The position numbers and the translations under genes are program-made. DNA of 64,000 nt from Bacteroidetes bacterium HLUCCA01 (lineage in GTDB: Bacteria > Bacteroidota > Rhodothermia > Balneolales > HLUCCA01): NCBI GenBank assembly GCA_001314545.1, contig LIHN01000017.1, positions 125,181 through 189,180 of the forward strand. Direction: 5' to 3'. This document shows, in pieces, positions 45,083 through 54,169 of this stretch (its first letter is position 1; each line of letters starts with the position of its first letter). Under the pieces are notes generated by a model. It was not told the origin of the DNA. It did not search any database and saw only the letters and a list, made by a program, of their open reading frames with translations.

Positions 45083-45913
45083 ATGAAACGCTTCCAAACA
45101 ATGCACCGGGTCAGCATCGCCGCCAAAGCGGTTATACTACCGCTGTTGCTTGTCTGGATGTGCATCCTGCCCGCACATGCCGGCAGTCAACGTATTGCGA
45201 TACAAGGGGAATCCGGCGTGGAGTCCTCTGCTTTGCCTGCAGCCACGATCACTATCCCGCCTGCTTTGGAGATTCGTGATCATCGGGAAGCGGTGGTGGA
45301 AACCATCCTTCAAAAGGCCGCCGAAGCACTGAATGAACGCGGAATCGCCTCTGAAACGGCGCGTTTTTCGCTGTCACCACGCTGGATCCCCAATCGCATT
45401 GCCGAGCTGTCGCCCTCGCAGATACGCTCCGTCACGCCCAAAAGCGGGGAAATACGAGAATACACCACCTTCGAAGTGCTCACTCCCGGCGGGAGCATTG
45501 ACATTCAGCTGAAGGTGGAGCAATCGGCTATGTTGCCGGTTGCCACAACGCGCATCTTGTCGGGCGAGGAGCTCACAACCGACCAGTTTACCACCGAATG
45601 GGTGGATGTAACCCGGATGAATGGCGACTATGTGACCGATCTGGATGAAATCCGCGGTATGCAGCTGCGCCGGACCCTGCTGGCCGGCCAGCCCGTACGC
45701 CGCAGCGATATCTGGACCCCGCCCGTGGTCAGTGCCGGCGATCAGATCATCCTCGTCTTTATGACCGACTTTATGCAGGTTACCATCCCCGCAACCGCCC
45801 GACAAGACGGGCAGCCGGGCGATGTAATCCGAATTTACAGCTCAGAAACCCGTCGGACCTATCTGGCCGAAGTCAGCGGTCCGGGAGAAGTAGTATGGAA
45901 ACAAACCCTATGA
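45083..45913 (+). CDS. flgA: P-ring assembly chaperone FlgA
   Basis: 276 residues. A signal peptide (MKRFQTMHRVSIAAKAVILP to PAHA-GS) is followed by a variable N-terminal region and the SAF-type domain with RILSGEELTTDQFTTEWVDV, GMQLRRTLLAGQPVRRSDIW and GDVIRIYSSETRRTY, a normal FlgA end. The start at 45083 is preferred over 44987, because the extra 32 residues do not resemble a signal sequence. It acts in the periplasm as FlgI chaperone. The stop overlaps the flgH start by 4 nt. Confidence 0.88.
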   Translation: MKRFQTMHRVSIAAKAVILPLLLVWMCILPAHAGSQRIAIQGESGVESSALPAATITIPPALEIRDHREAVVETILQKAAEALNERGIASETARFSLSPRWIPNRIAELSPSQIRSVTPKSGEIREYTTFEVLTPGGSIDIQLKVEQSAMLPVATTRILSGEELTTDQFTTEWVDVTRMNGDYVTDLDEIRGMQLRRTLLAGQPVRRSDIWTPPVVSAGDQIILVFMTDFMQVTIPATARQDGQPGDVIRIYSSETRRTYLAEVSGPGEVVWKQTL

Positions 45914-46524
45914 AAACTATCGCATTATTCACCCTCGCCCTGTTGCTCAGTCTGAGTGCGGCCCTGCCCGCCTCCGCTCAGCACTCGCTCTACCGTGACA
46001 ACAAAGCCAACAAAGTAGGCGATGTTATCACCGTTGTCCTCGTGGAAAACATTTCCGGCAGTTCCACCCGGGATGAACGCTCCAGCAGCAATCAACTGGG
46101 TTCCATGCAGGGCTCGCTGGGAGGTAATTTTATGCCGCTCGAACCTTTTTTCAGCTCCGATGCCAGTGTGAACTCCAACAGCAACGCCAACTTTCTGGCC
46201 AACCAGCAACAGCTGCTCCAGGGGAACCTGAGTGTGCGCATTGTGGATGTAACGTCCAATGGCGATCTGGTGGTGGAGGGGTCGCGCGCCACCGAAATCA
46301 ACGGCGAGAAGCACTGGGTAAAACTTTCCGGTATGGTGCGCCCGAACGATGTTGACAACACCAATAGTGTGCTCTCGTACCGGGTGGCCAACGCGGAAAT
46401 ATCCTACCAGAAGGAAGAATCGCTGCGTCAGGCGTGGCGCAGGCCCGGAAAACTGCGACGGAGTGTGATGTATGGCATCGGTGCCACCCTGGTGGGAGCA
46501 ATTTTGGTACGGGAATTGCAGTAA
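45910..46524 (+). CDS. flgH: Flagellar L-ring protein FlgH, without a lipobox
   Basis: 204 residues. FlgH landmarks are SLYRDNKANKVGDVITVVLV, NLSVRIVDVTSNGDLVVEGS and MVRPNDVDNTNSVLSYRVAN. FlgH is usually a lipoprotein, but here the signal peptide (MKTIALFTLALLLSLSAALP, ASAQ) has a signal-peptidase-I type site and no cysteine anywhere near it. The start at 45910 gives an ATGA overlap with flgA; an upstream in-frame ATG at 45895 adds five residues. It forms the outer-membrane ring. Confidence 0.9.
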   Translation: MKTIALFTLALLLSLSAALPASAQHSLYRDNKANKVGDVITVVLVENISGSSTRDERSSSNQLGSMQGSLGGNFMPLEPFFSSDASVNSNSNANFLANQQQLLQGNLSVRIVDVTSNGDLVVEGSRATEINGEKHWVKLSGMVRPNDVDNTNSVLSYRVANAEISYQKEESLRQAWRRPGKLRRSVMYGIGATLVGAILVRELQ

Positions 46525-46557
46525 TCTCTGCAACAGTACAATCAGTCGTATTACATT

Positions 46558-47733
46558 ATGAAATCAGCGTCTAAATACGGTCGTAAGACCCACCTGTCTA
46601 CAGCGGTGTGCCGGGGCTTGGTTCTGTTGGGGTTTATTGTTGTGTTGCTCTTACAGGATGTGCAACCTGCCCCGGCACAAACCCGCTTGTCAGATCTGGT
46701 AGAGGTACAAAATGCACAGAGCCGCGAGCTCATCGGGTACGGACTGGTAACCGGTCTGGACCGCTCGGGCGACCGTACCACGGGGACCCGGGGTTCGGTG
46801 TTCACCGTGCAGTCGGTTGCCAATATGCTGGAAAATTTCGGCATCACCGTTGACCCCGAGCGTCTGCGTACCCGGAACGTTGCCGCCGTCATGGTCACCG
46901 CCCGACTCAGTCCTTTTCACGCGGCCGGCAGCCAGATTGATGTTACCGTCAGTTCCCTGGGCGATGCCAGCAGTCTTCAGGGCGGTATTCTGCTGCAAAC
47001 CCCGCTGATGGACCCTGACAACCAGGATATTTTCGTCAAGGCGCAGGGAGCCCTCATCGTGGGCGGACTCACCGCTGAGAACTCCGAAACCCGTGTCACC
47101 CGCAACCAGACCCTCACAGCCACGGTGCCCGGCGGCGGACTGGTAGAAGGCAATCTGACCTTCAACCATAACACCAACATGCCCCTGGGCCTGGTGCTGC
47201 GCAATCCCAACCTGACCAACGCCCGTCGTATTGCCGAGGCCATCAACAACGGATTCGATGAAGACCTCGCCTGGGTCAATCACTCCGGACTGGTACAGGT
47301 TATGTGGCCTGAAGCCTTCCGTGCACCTGAAAATGCCAACATCTTTGTGAGCATCATCATGGAACAGTCCATCCAGGTAGACACTCCGGCCCGCGTGGTC
47401 ATCAACGAGCGAACCGGCACCATCGTAGCCGGCGGCAACGTTCGCATTGATGAGGTGATGGTCTCCCACGGGAATGTATCGGTCCGCACCCAGGTACAGC
47501 CTTTCGTAGTGCAGCCCAATCCGTTTGCCGGTGGCGAAACCGTTGTAGGTGAAATTCCCCGTGTTGAAATCAGTGAGGAAGCTGCCCAGACCCTGGTTCT
47601 TGGTGACGATACCAACGTACAGCAGCTGGCCGCTTCCCTGAACTCCCTCGGACTGAGTCCGCGCGATATCATCGCCATATTTCAGGCTATTGATCGCGCC
47701 GGCGCCCTCCGCGGACAACTCATTGTGATGTAG
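46558..47733 (+). CDS. flgI: Flagellar P-ring protein FlgI
   Basis: 391 residues with a signal peptide (LVLLGFIVVLLLQDVQPAPA) and the FlgI body: SRELIGYGLVTGLDRSGDRT, RNVAAVMVTARLSPFHAAGS, the conserved LLQTPLMDPDNQDIFVKAQG, and a terminal IIAIFQAIDRAGALRGQLIV. It forms the periplasmic P ring around the distal rod. A long signal region with basic residues (about 45 aa) is slightly unusual. flgJ starts 2 nt after its stop. Confidence 0.96.
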   Translation: MKSASKYGRKTHLSTAVCRGLVLLGFIVVLLLQDVQPAPAQTRLSDLVEVQNAQSRELIGYGLVTGLDRSGDRTTGTRGSVFTVQSVANMLENFGITVDPERLRTRNVAAVMVTARLSPFHAAGSQIDVTVSSLGDASSLQGGILLQTPLMDPDNQDIFVKAQGALIVGGLTAENSETRVTRNQTLTATVPGGGLVEGNLTFNHNTNMPLGLVLRNPNLTNARRIAEAINNGFDEDLAWVNHSGLVQVMWPEAFRAPENANIFVSIIMEQSIQVDTPARVVINERTGTIVAGGNVRIDEVMVSHGNVSVRTQVQPFVVQPNPFAGGETVVGEIPRVEISEEAAQTLVLGDDTNVQQLAASLNSLGLSPRDIIAIFQAIDRAGALRGQLIVM

Positions 47734-47735
47734 CC

Positions 47736-48053
47736 ATGAATGTAGACAACACCATATCCCTGACTCCGGCCGTGGTTTCGGCCACCCGGCATGAAGAAAT
47801 CCGAAAAGAACAGACTGCCGTACAGTTCGAAGAGCTCTTCGCCCGACATCTGGTCACCGAAATGACTAAAAATAATTTCAGTATGACCGATAATATGAGT
47901 GGCGTAGGCGGATCTTCGGCCAGCATGTACCGGGAGTTTGTCACCGATGCCTTGTCCACCACCCTTGCGGCACAGCGCAAGCTGGGCATGGCAGACATGA
48001 TAATGCAACATTGGACTCCCGCACAGCAGGATTCCAATTCCGATGAATCCTAA
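47736..48053 (+). CDS. flgJ: FlgJ-type rod-binding protein (no muramidase domain)
   Basis: 105 residues: only the N-terminal rod-capping domain (EQTAVQFEELFARHLVTEMT, then NMSGVGGSSASMYREFVTDA and AAQRKLGMADMIMQHW). The C-terminal peptidoglycan hydrolase of enterobacterial FlgJ is absent, as in many phyla, so a separate enzyme must open the wall for the rod. Located between flgI and the flgN-like gene. Confidence 0.88.
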   Translation: MNVDNTISLTPAVVSATRHEEIRKEQTAVQFEELFARHLVTEMTKNNFSMTDNMSGVGGSSASMYREFVTDALSTTLAAQRKLGMADMIMQHWTPAQQDSNSDES

Positions 48054-48064
48054 TTCGTACAGCC

Positions 48065-48574
48065 ATGACCGCACTAAATGACAGTCCGCTAAACGCCCTT
48101 TCTGAGCATGTTCATGCGCTGAACACCACGTTTGATCAGCTCTTTAAGACGATTGACGAACAAATTGATGCCATCATCATGCAGGATGTAGTCCGCATAG
48201 AATCGCTTACCGAGAAGCACGCTGCCTTACACGGCTCGTTTCGCTCCAGGGAAAAGGCGTTTGTTGACGAACTGCAGCGATGTATCCCCGCTGACCAGCG
48301 CGAGTCGGTTCCGCTTTCCCTTACCGGACTCAAATCGCTCTATCCGCAGTACACCATGTTTCTGGAGGAGTGGCAGGATGCCCTGGCCCGGAATATCAAG
48401 TGGCTGCAGCGTCACCAGGGACAACTGGTACAGCTTCTGGAGTTTGCCCAACGGCAGAACTCTGCTATGATGCGTGCCATGTACACCCTGGAAACGGAAA
48501 AAAGTGCACACTACAGCCACACCGGACAAAAAGCAACGTTTTCATCCGGCATTGCGGTTAATCAGGAGGCCTGA
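48065..48574 (+). CDS. flgN: FlgN-like export chaperone
   Basis: 169 residues, all helical, with the FlgN outline: an N-terminal ALSEHVHALNTTFDQLFKTI pair of helices, EKHAALHGSFRSREKAFVDE, and a C-terminal tyrosine-containing tail (AHYSHTGQKATF). It lies 2 nt before flgK, whose product it would chaperone to FlhA along with FlgL. Identification rests on position, size and helical pattern. Confidence 0.75.
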   Translation: MTALNDSPLNALSEHVHALNTTFDQLFKTIDEQIDAIIMQDVVRIESLTEKHAALHGSFRSREKAFVDELQRCIPADQRESVPLSLTGLKSLYPQYTMFLEEWQDALARNIKWLQRHQGQLVQLLEFAQRQNSAMMRAMYTLETEKSAHYSHTGQKATFSSGIAVNQEA

Positions 48575-48576
48575 TC

Positions 48577-49938
48577 ATGCGGGCGTTATTTGAATCGGCA
48601 AAATCGGGGATGTACGTGGCTGAGCGACAGCTCGGTACAACGGCACATAACCTGGTGAACGCCAATACGCCGGGGTACTCCCGTCAGCGTATTGAGACGG
48701 CGCCGGTTGCAGTACGCATGGGCGTTGGTCAGATTGGCCTGGGCGTGAACGTTACCCAGCTCACCCGCATGCGCAACGATCTGGTTGACACCCAGCTCAT
48801 GGACAAGCGCATGAATATGGGGTACCTGAGCAGCAAAAGTGCCATCTTCGAACAGCTGCAGTCTACCCTGGCCTCCGATACCGGCGGCGATATTGATGCC
48901 TATGTCAGTCGCGTGTTCAATGCCTTCTCCAACGTAGCCTCCGATCCCCAGGACATGAGCGTGCGCAACGCCCTCCTCGCGGAGTCGCGTCAGCTGACCG
49001 ACAAGTTCCACGACATGAATTCCAGCATCCAGGTAGCCAACGAACTGGTAACACGCAACATCACCGATGACGTCACCCAGATCAACGGTCTGCTCAAAGA
49101 CCTGGCATCACTGAACCAGACCATTTCCAGTTCTGTAGCTGCGGGCAAGCCCGACTACCGGAGCATGGATTTGCAAGGTCAGAAGCTGGATGAGCTTTCC
49201 GGGCTGGTCTCCTTTGAAAAGCATGTTGCTGAAAACGGTACCCTTGAGCTGCGCGTCGGCGGCATTCTGGTGGTCAACGAAAGCAAGTCGCAGCAACTGC
49301 GCGCCGAAATAGATACCGACCATAAGCAGGTTTACCTCCGGCTCCTGGACAACGGCAAAGTACTCAATCCTGACGGCGGCAGTCTGGCCGGCAGCATCGA
49401 TATGTACAGTGAAGAGATTCCCGACATTCAGAACCGGCTGGATACCCTGGCGGAGACCATCGTAACCCGATTCAACGAACTCCACCAGCAGGGTTTTGGT
49501 CTGGACGATGACTTTCAGCGCACCTTTTTTGATCCCGATGGCACCACGGCGGAAAGCATTAAGCTGAACCCGCAGGTAACCGGTAATCTCCGCAACATCG
49601 CGGCCGCATCGGCGGCCGGTGAAGCCGGAAACGGAGACATCGCCGCACAGATCGCCGATGTACGCAACGAAGTCATCCTGGACGGTCGCAAACTGGTAGA
49701 TTACTCCATCGAACTGATCAGCCAGCCCGGCAGCAGGATTACCGAACTTTCCACCACGATGGAAACCCGTGATGCGGAAATCCGCATGCTGGAAGTTCAG
49801 CAGGAGCGGGAGTCGGGCGTGAATATGGATGAGGAACTGGGCATGATGATACAGTATCAGAATGCCTATCAGGGCTCGGCCCGGGTACTGGCATCGGCCC
49901 AGCAGATGTATGACACATTACTAAGTTTGATACGGTGA
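48577..49938 (+). CDS. flgK: Hook-filament junction protein FlgK
   Basis: 453 residues. N-terminal motif LGTTAHNLVNANTPGYSRQR, FlgK-specific AYVSRVFNAFSNVASDPQDM, and a C-terminal coiled coil NMDEELGMMIQYQNAYQGSA with QQMYDTLLSLIR. It is the first junction layer between hook and filament. flgL begins 4 nt later. Confidence 0.95.
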   Translation: MRALFESAKSGMYVAERQLGTTAHNLVNANTPGYSRQRIETAPVAVRMGVGQIGLGVNVTQLTRMRNDLVDTQLMDKRMNMGYLSSKSAIFEQLQSTLASDTGGDIDAYVSRVFNAFSNVASDPQDMSVRNALLAESRQLTDKFHDMNSSIQVANELVTRNITDDVTQINGLLKDLASLNQTISSSVAAGKPDYRSMDLQGQKLDELSGLVSFEKHVAENGTLELRVGGILVVNESKSQQLRAEIDTDHKQVYLRLLDNGKVLNPDGGSLAGSIDMYSEEIPDIQNRLDTLAETIVTRFNELHQQGFGLDDDFQRTFFDPDGTTAESIKLNPQVTGNLRNIAAASAAGEAGNGDIAAQIADVRNEVILDGRKLVDYSIELISQPGSRITELSTTMETRDAEIRMLEVQQERESGVNMDEELGMMIQYQNAYQGSARVLASAQQMYDTLLSLIR

Positions 49939-49942
49939 CCTT

Positions 49943-50839
49943 ATGCGCGTTACCCAGAAGATAATTTATGACGACTTTCTGCGGGACATCACCAAAAACC
50001 GCACGCACATGGCCAGGGTCCAGTCCGACCTTTCCAGCGGAAAAACGGTACGCCTCCCGTCTGACAACCCCATCAATTTTGTGCGAAGCCGCAACATTGA
50101 AGACAACCTGCGCAAAGCCGAGCAGTATCAGGATAACCTGAGCAGCGGACTGCGTCAGGCCCGCCTCGCCCAGGAAGCTACCGATGAAATCATTGAACGC
50201 CTGGTGGATGTCAAGCGACTGGTCACCGGCGCTGCCACAGACTCGTCCAGCGCCAATGTACGCGCCACTATGGCCGACGAAATCAAGAACATCCGGGACA
50301 CCATGGTGGCTTCGCTGAACACCAGTTATGGCGACCGTTTCCTTTTTGGAGGCACCAATTCCGGCGAGCCGCCTTTTGTGCTGGATGATACCCAGCCCTC
50401 CGGGGTGCTGAACCGGAGCAACGCCAACGCTCCGGAAATTGCCGTTGCTGACGGCGTGCGCATTGATATCAGTATTCCCGGTACCGAAGTTACCGATCTG
50501 GGTAACGGGAATGAGCTGTTTCAGATGATGGCCGACATCGAGACCGCCCTGCGGAATAACGACGGGCAGGCCCTGAATGCGCACCTCAACGATATAGATC
50601 AGGCCATCGACAGTACCACCATCGGTATTTCGCGCCTTGGGGGCAATATCAACCGGATGGAGTTTATGTTTGAGCAGTATGAGTCGACCAAGATAGTGCT
50701 GTCTACCGATATCAGCAGACTGGTAGATACCGATTTTGCGGCCTCCATCTCCGAAATGCAGCGTGTGCAGACCTCCTACGAAGCCTCCATGGCGGTGCAG
50801 ACCCGCATGATCAACAACACCCTGTTGGATTACATCTAA
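49943..50839 (+). CDS. flgL: Hook-filament junction protein FlgL
   Basis: 298 residues, flagellin-superfamily. N-terminal D0/D1 sequence MRVTQKIIYDDFLRDITKNR, ARVQSDLSSGKTVRLPSDNP, central GDRFLFGGTNSGEPPFVLDD, and C-terminal AASISEMQRVQTSYEASMAV. It is the second junction layer on which FliD and flagellin assemble. It is the last gene of this operon. Confidence 0.95.
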   Translation: MRVTQKIIYDDFLRDITKNRTHMARVQSDLSSGKTVRLPSDNPINFVRSRNIEDNLRKAEQYQDNLSSGLRQARLAQEATDEIIERLVDVKRLVTGAATDSSSANVRATMADEIKNIRDTMVASLNTSYGDRFLFGGTNSGEPPFVLDDTQPSGVLNRSNANAPEIAVADGVRIDISIPGTEVTDLGNGNELFQMMADIETALRNNDGQALNAHLNDIDQAIDSTTIGISRLGGNINRMEFMFEQYESTKIVLSTDISRLVDTDFAASISEMQRVQTSYEASMAVQTRMINNTLLDYI

Positions 50840-50879
50840 TGAAGAGGCGCACGCAATTACGGTAAACCTCCACTTCAAT

Positions 50880-50907
50880 TAAGGCAAACCTCTACTTTGG
50901 CCGATAA
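50880..50907 (+). promoter_or_regulatory. Sigma-28 (FliA) promoter for the GT2/TPR gene
   Basis: A perfect GCCGATAA (50900-50907) is preceded 16 nt upstream by TAAG. The transcript would have a leader of about 135 nt before the gene at 51048. A 14-nt direct repeat (G-T/C-AAACCTC-C/T-ACTT at 50862 and 50884) overlaps the site. Confidence 0.6.
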
Positions 50908-51047
50908 TCACAACGACAACAATCTACACCATCCGGCTATCCTGACTCCTGCCGGCACTACCCTGGTACCGAATCCTTTGGCGGTCCGGCCAGCCTGAAC
51001 CAAGATGAAACCGCAACCCTTTGTAACCGGATGAAAACAGAACGCTA

Positions 51048-52388
51048 ATGGACGCCGAGAGACAGGATTTAGCTATTGTACATTTCGTGACCGATCTCCG
51101 GTTTATGGATGCCGATACCCTGCGTGGATGGGTGGAGATGGCTGAAACCGTGACCCTGATCACCCCCGATCTGCCTTCCGAGCCATTGCCTGCAGGGGTT
51201 GACGTTGTGCAGTACGAACCCGGTTCATCCAAAGCCGGACTGTGGAACCAGTTTCTCGCTGATAGTGAAACATCTTTTACGCTGTTTCTGGAAGATGACG
51301 AGCGCTTTGAGCCCTACCACATGCCGGATTTGTCGCAGATGGATGCACGTAGCTTTTTCCCCGTACGCATTCAGACGGCAGACCGCGGCGAACGACAGAT
51401 TTTCTATCAGGTTCGGTTTTTGCCCAACCTGAGAAGCCGGGTCAGCGGCGAAGTATTTGACGGCTGGTCGATTCCCGACGCCACCCGTGTGGTCTACAAT
51501 CTGAATCTGGACATGCGCGATTTTGTGCTGCCCATCCGTCGGACCACCCCCCTGTACAAGCTGGTGGATCCGGAGGAAGAATTTGCCATCATGCCCCCGT
51601 CTATGCAGGCCTACCTTGTGATGGCCAGGGCCTACTTTGACGACGGGAAGTTTGCTCAGGCTGCATCGGCCTACCGGGCTCTGCTGAAGCGTACCCAGGT
51701 ACTGCCCTTCGACCGCCTGGCGGCCATCAACGGACTGGCCAGCTGTATGGCCGAACAACACCGCTGGCCCCAGGCCCTGGACCTGGCCCGCCAGTCTATA
51801 GAAGCCGAACCCCAGCAGTACCTGCCCTATCTGATCCAGTTCCGCATCCAGCAGCTTGCCAAAAACTGGAAAGCCGCCCTGGACGCCCTGGAAGATTTCA
51901 AGTCGCTGGCCGGATGGCCCTCACGTGCCGGCTTCGACGTAGGCATGGCCTCCGAAACCCTGCTTATGCAGCTGGCCGATCTGGCCTTCAAAGCCGGACT
52001 ACGCAAAGAAGCCTTCCGCTACTACGAGCAGATCTTTCATTTCCGGCAGGGCGCCGTTGACCATCAGCACCTCAAGCTCCTGTTTGTCTTCGCCACCGAG
52101 CTGGACGATTTCGAGAAAGCGGCGTATTACTTCGAGGTGATGTACGGTCCGCTGCTGCCCGCCAATGTGACCGATGATACCCGGGAGGAGGTCATGGAAG
52201 GACTCTCCATGTTCATGGAGAAGGGCTGGTACGATTACCCCACCGACCACTATATCAAACTGTTCGAGGTGGATCCGGCCAATCCCGATTACCGCAGGGC
52301 CCTGATTGCCGGCTTGTCCAAAACCAAGCGACTCAACGAAGCCAAGGCCATCTTCCGGGGACTCAGTGTCTTCGGGGATATGGAGTAG
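51048..52388 (+). CDS. GT2-like glycosyltransferase remnant fused to TPR repeats
   Basis: 446 residues. The first ~165 resemble a compact GT-A (family 2) transferase: a WNQFLADSETSFTLFLEDDE core with an acidic LEDDERF in the place of the metal-binding LDADE, and QVRFLPNLRSRVSGEVFDGW like the later acceptor-site block. Residues about 185-440 are TPR-type helical repeats (AYLVMARAYFDDGKFAQAAS; ALDLARQSIEAEPQQYLPYL). There is no signal peptide. A sigma-28 promoter lies upstream, so expression late in flagellum assembly is likely. A role in flagellin or filament glycosylation is inferred from context; the catalytic site may be degenerate. Confidence 0.6.
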   Translation: MDAERQDLAIVHFVTDLRFMDADTLRGWVEMAETVTLITPDLPSEPLPAGVDVVQYEPGSSKAGLWNQFLADSETSFTLFLEDDERFEPYHMPDLSQMDARSFFPVRIQTADRGERQIFYQVRFLPNLRSRVSGEVFDGWSIPDATRVVYNLNLDMRDFVLPIRRTTPLYKLVDPEEEFAIMPPSMQAYLVMARAYFDDGKFAQAASAYRALLKRTQVLPFDRLAAINGLASCMAEQHRWPQALDLARQSIEAEPQQYLPYLIQFRIQQLAKNWKAALDALEDFKSLAGWPSRAGFDVGMASETLLMQLADLAFKAGLRKEAFRYYEQIFHFRQGAVDHQHLKLLFVFATELDDFEKAAYYFEVMYGPLLPANVTDDTREEVMEGLSMFMEKGWYDYPTDHYIKLFEVDPANPDYRRALIAGLSKTKRLNEAKAIFRGLSVFGDME

Positions 52389-52394
52389 GTAAGC

Positions 52395-53831
52395 CTACCG
52401 CAGTTTATTACGAATGGTGCGATCTGATATCCCCAGAATTTTTGCGGCTTCCTTCTGATTCCCGCCGGTACGTTCCAGCGCCTTCTTGATCAGTTGCAGC
52501 TCCATCTCTTCGATCGGCATGAGCGGCAGATCTGAAAGCACTTCGCGACCCATCTGATGGTCCACACCCGAGAACATGTTATTGTCTACATGGTCGATGG
52601 TAATGGTGGATTCATCGTGCGATAAAATCACACCCCGGTGGATGAGGTTATCCAGTTCCCGCACATTGCCCTGCCAGTCGCGCTGCTGCAGGTGCTGCAT
52701 CAGGGTTTCATCGAGATGCTTGGGCGGCAGCTGGTACTGGTCGGTATACTTCTCGCAGAAATAGTTGGCCAGCAGGGGGATGTCTTCACGGCGCTCGCGA
52801 AGAGGCGGAATTGTGATGGGGAATACGTTGAGGCGGTAGTACAGGTCGGCCCGGAAAGCGCCGTCGTTAATAGCCTGAGGGATGTTCCGGTTGGATGTGG
52901 CGATTACGCGCACATCGGTGCGGGTTGTTTTCTGGCTGCCGATGCGCTGAAACTCCTTTTCCTGGAGCACACGCAGCAGTTTGGCCTGTACATTGATATC
53001 AATTTCGGTGATTTCATCCAGAAGGAGGGTTCCGCCGTCGGCTTCATCGAAGGCCCCTTTCTTGTCGGATATAGCACCGGTAAAGGCGCCTTTCATGTGA
53101 CCGAACAGGGTGCTTTCCACCAGCTCGGTAGGCAGGTTGGCGCAATTGATTTTGATGTATGGTCCGCTGGCGCGGTTGCTGTTCAGATGCAGCAGCTTGG
53201 CGTAGACTTCCTTGCCGGTGCCGCTCTCGCTCTGGATGAGCACCGGGGCGTCGTTGCGGGCGATTTTCGGCAGGATGCTCAGCAGCCGTTTCATGGCGGC
53301 CGTTTCGCCGACCATCACGGTATTGGGTTCGTTGGAGCCCGACCGGCTGATGTACGCCGTTTTTTCACGCAGCGCGCTTCGTGCGGCCGGTCCGCCCGAT
53401 GGCCCGACGGTGGCAGTGGTCTCAGCGCCGTTTTCCTGACTGGTTCGGGGATTACCTCCGGCTTCCCGGCGGTTATCGAAATAGCGCTTGATCCGGTAGG
53501 AAAACTCCTGGGGGGTGAACGGCTTGGTGATGTAGTCGTAGGCGCCCTTGCGCATGGCATTCACCGAGTGGTTCACGTTTCCGAAACCGGTAATCAGGAT
53601 CACGCCGGTATCCGGGTACTCGGTCAGAATCTGGTCCAGGACCTCATCGCCGGTCATCTCGTTCATTTTAACGTCGGTCACCACCAGATCGGTGGAGCTG
53701 GAGCGAAGGTGGTCCATGGCATCTACCGGGGAGGTAAAGGCTTTAACGGCATAGCCATTGAGGGTGAGCTGCTCTTCCATAAAGGAAATCAGCAGGTTGT
53801 CATCATCAATGAGTACTACGTTGCCGTTCAT
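52395..53831 (-). CDS. FlrC/FleR-type sigma-54-dependent response regulator
   Basis: 478 residues in three parts: receiver domain (phospho-acceptor Asp53 in VVTDVKMNEMTG, Lys103), AAA+ domain (Walker A SESGTGK at 201-207, GAFTGA loop at 248-253, GGTLLLDEITEI Walker B) and a Fis-type helix-turn-helix ending in GNQKEAAKILGISDRTIRNK. The intact GAFTGA loop means it can activate RpoN. It is probably the activator of the -24/-12 promoters described here, fed by the PAS kinase at 15579-16592 or another kinase; this is inference. It converges with the GT2/TPR gene, 6 nt apart. Confidence 0.92.
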   Translation of the reverse strand: MNGNVVLIDDDNLLISFMEEQLTLNGYAVKAFTSPVDAMDHLRSSSTDLVVTDVKMNEMTGDEVLDQILTEYPDTGVILITGFGNVNHSVNAMRKGAYDYITKPFTPQEFSYRIKRYFDNRREAGGNPRTSQENGAETTATVGPSGGPAARSALREKTAYISRSGSNEPNTVMVGETAAMKRLLSILPKIARNDAPVLIQSESGTGKEVYAKLLHLNSNRASGPYIKINCANLPTELVESTLFGHMKGAFTGAISDKKGAFDEADGGTLLLDEITEIDINVQAKLLRVLQEKEFQRIGSQKTTRTDVRVIATSNRNIPQAINDGAFRADLYYRLNVFPITIPPLRERREDIPLLANYFCEKYTDQYQLPPKHLDETLMQHLQQRDWQGNVRELDNLIHRGVILSHDESTITIDHVDNNMFSGVDHQMGREVLSDLPLMPIEEMELQLIKKALERTGGNQKEAAKILGISDRTIRNKLR

Positions 53832-54169
53832 GTGCTACCGTGACCTTGTTGTTAGTTAACAGCGATGACCCGCCGGGGGTGGTTGCCGGGGCTGTTGTAA
53901 GACACTGTTGATTCAGTTGCGTTGTGCAAACGGAATTTAAGCGCAATTGTGCTCACATCAAAAGATATATGGAGACATAAAAAAGGCACTGCAACAGGGG
54001 CTGCAGTGCCGGAAAAGGGGTTGAACGATGCCGGTTTTGCCTGGTGGCCGTCCATGGTCCGGAATGTTGCCGTGCGACGGGTGCATTGGGTTTTGCCTGA
54101 TCACCCTGCTGCGCATCCGGATTCGGGCGTTGATCTGACCGTCAGGCCGTTCACAAAGGGCGTGGGATG
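53832..54169. other. Intergenic region upstream of the activator and downstream of flgM
   Basis: This 338-nt region carries the flgM terminator (53977-54010, minus) and must hold the promoter of the activator gene. I see no clear sigma-54 or sigma-28 box and no credible gene here. Confidence 0.5.
53977..54010 (-). terminator. Rho-independent terminator after flgM
   Basis: On the minus strand GGCACTGCA and TGCAGTGCC form a perfect 9-bp stem with an 8-nt loop (GCCCCTGT), followed by TTTTTTATG. It lies about 160 nt beyond the flgM-like stop and closes the fliS-fliD-fliT-flgM unit. Confidence 0.85.

Noticed and set aside
50898-50999. 33-codon TTG frame upstream of the GT2/TPR gene
   Set aside because: It begins inside the GCCGATAA box and has no ribosome site or motif.
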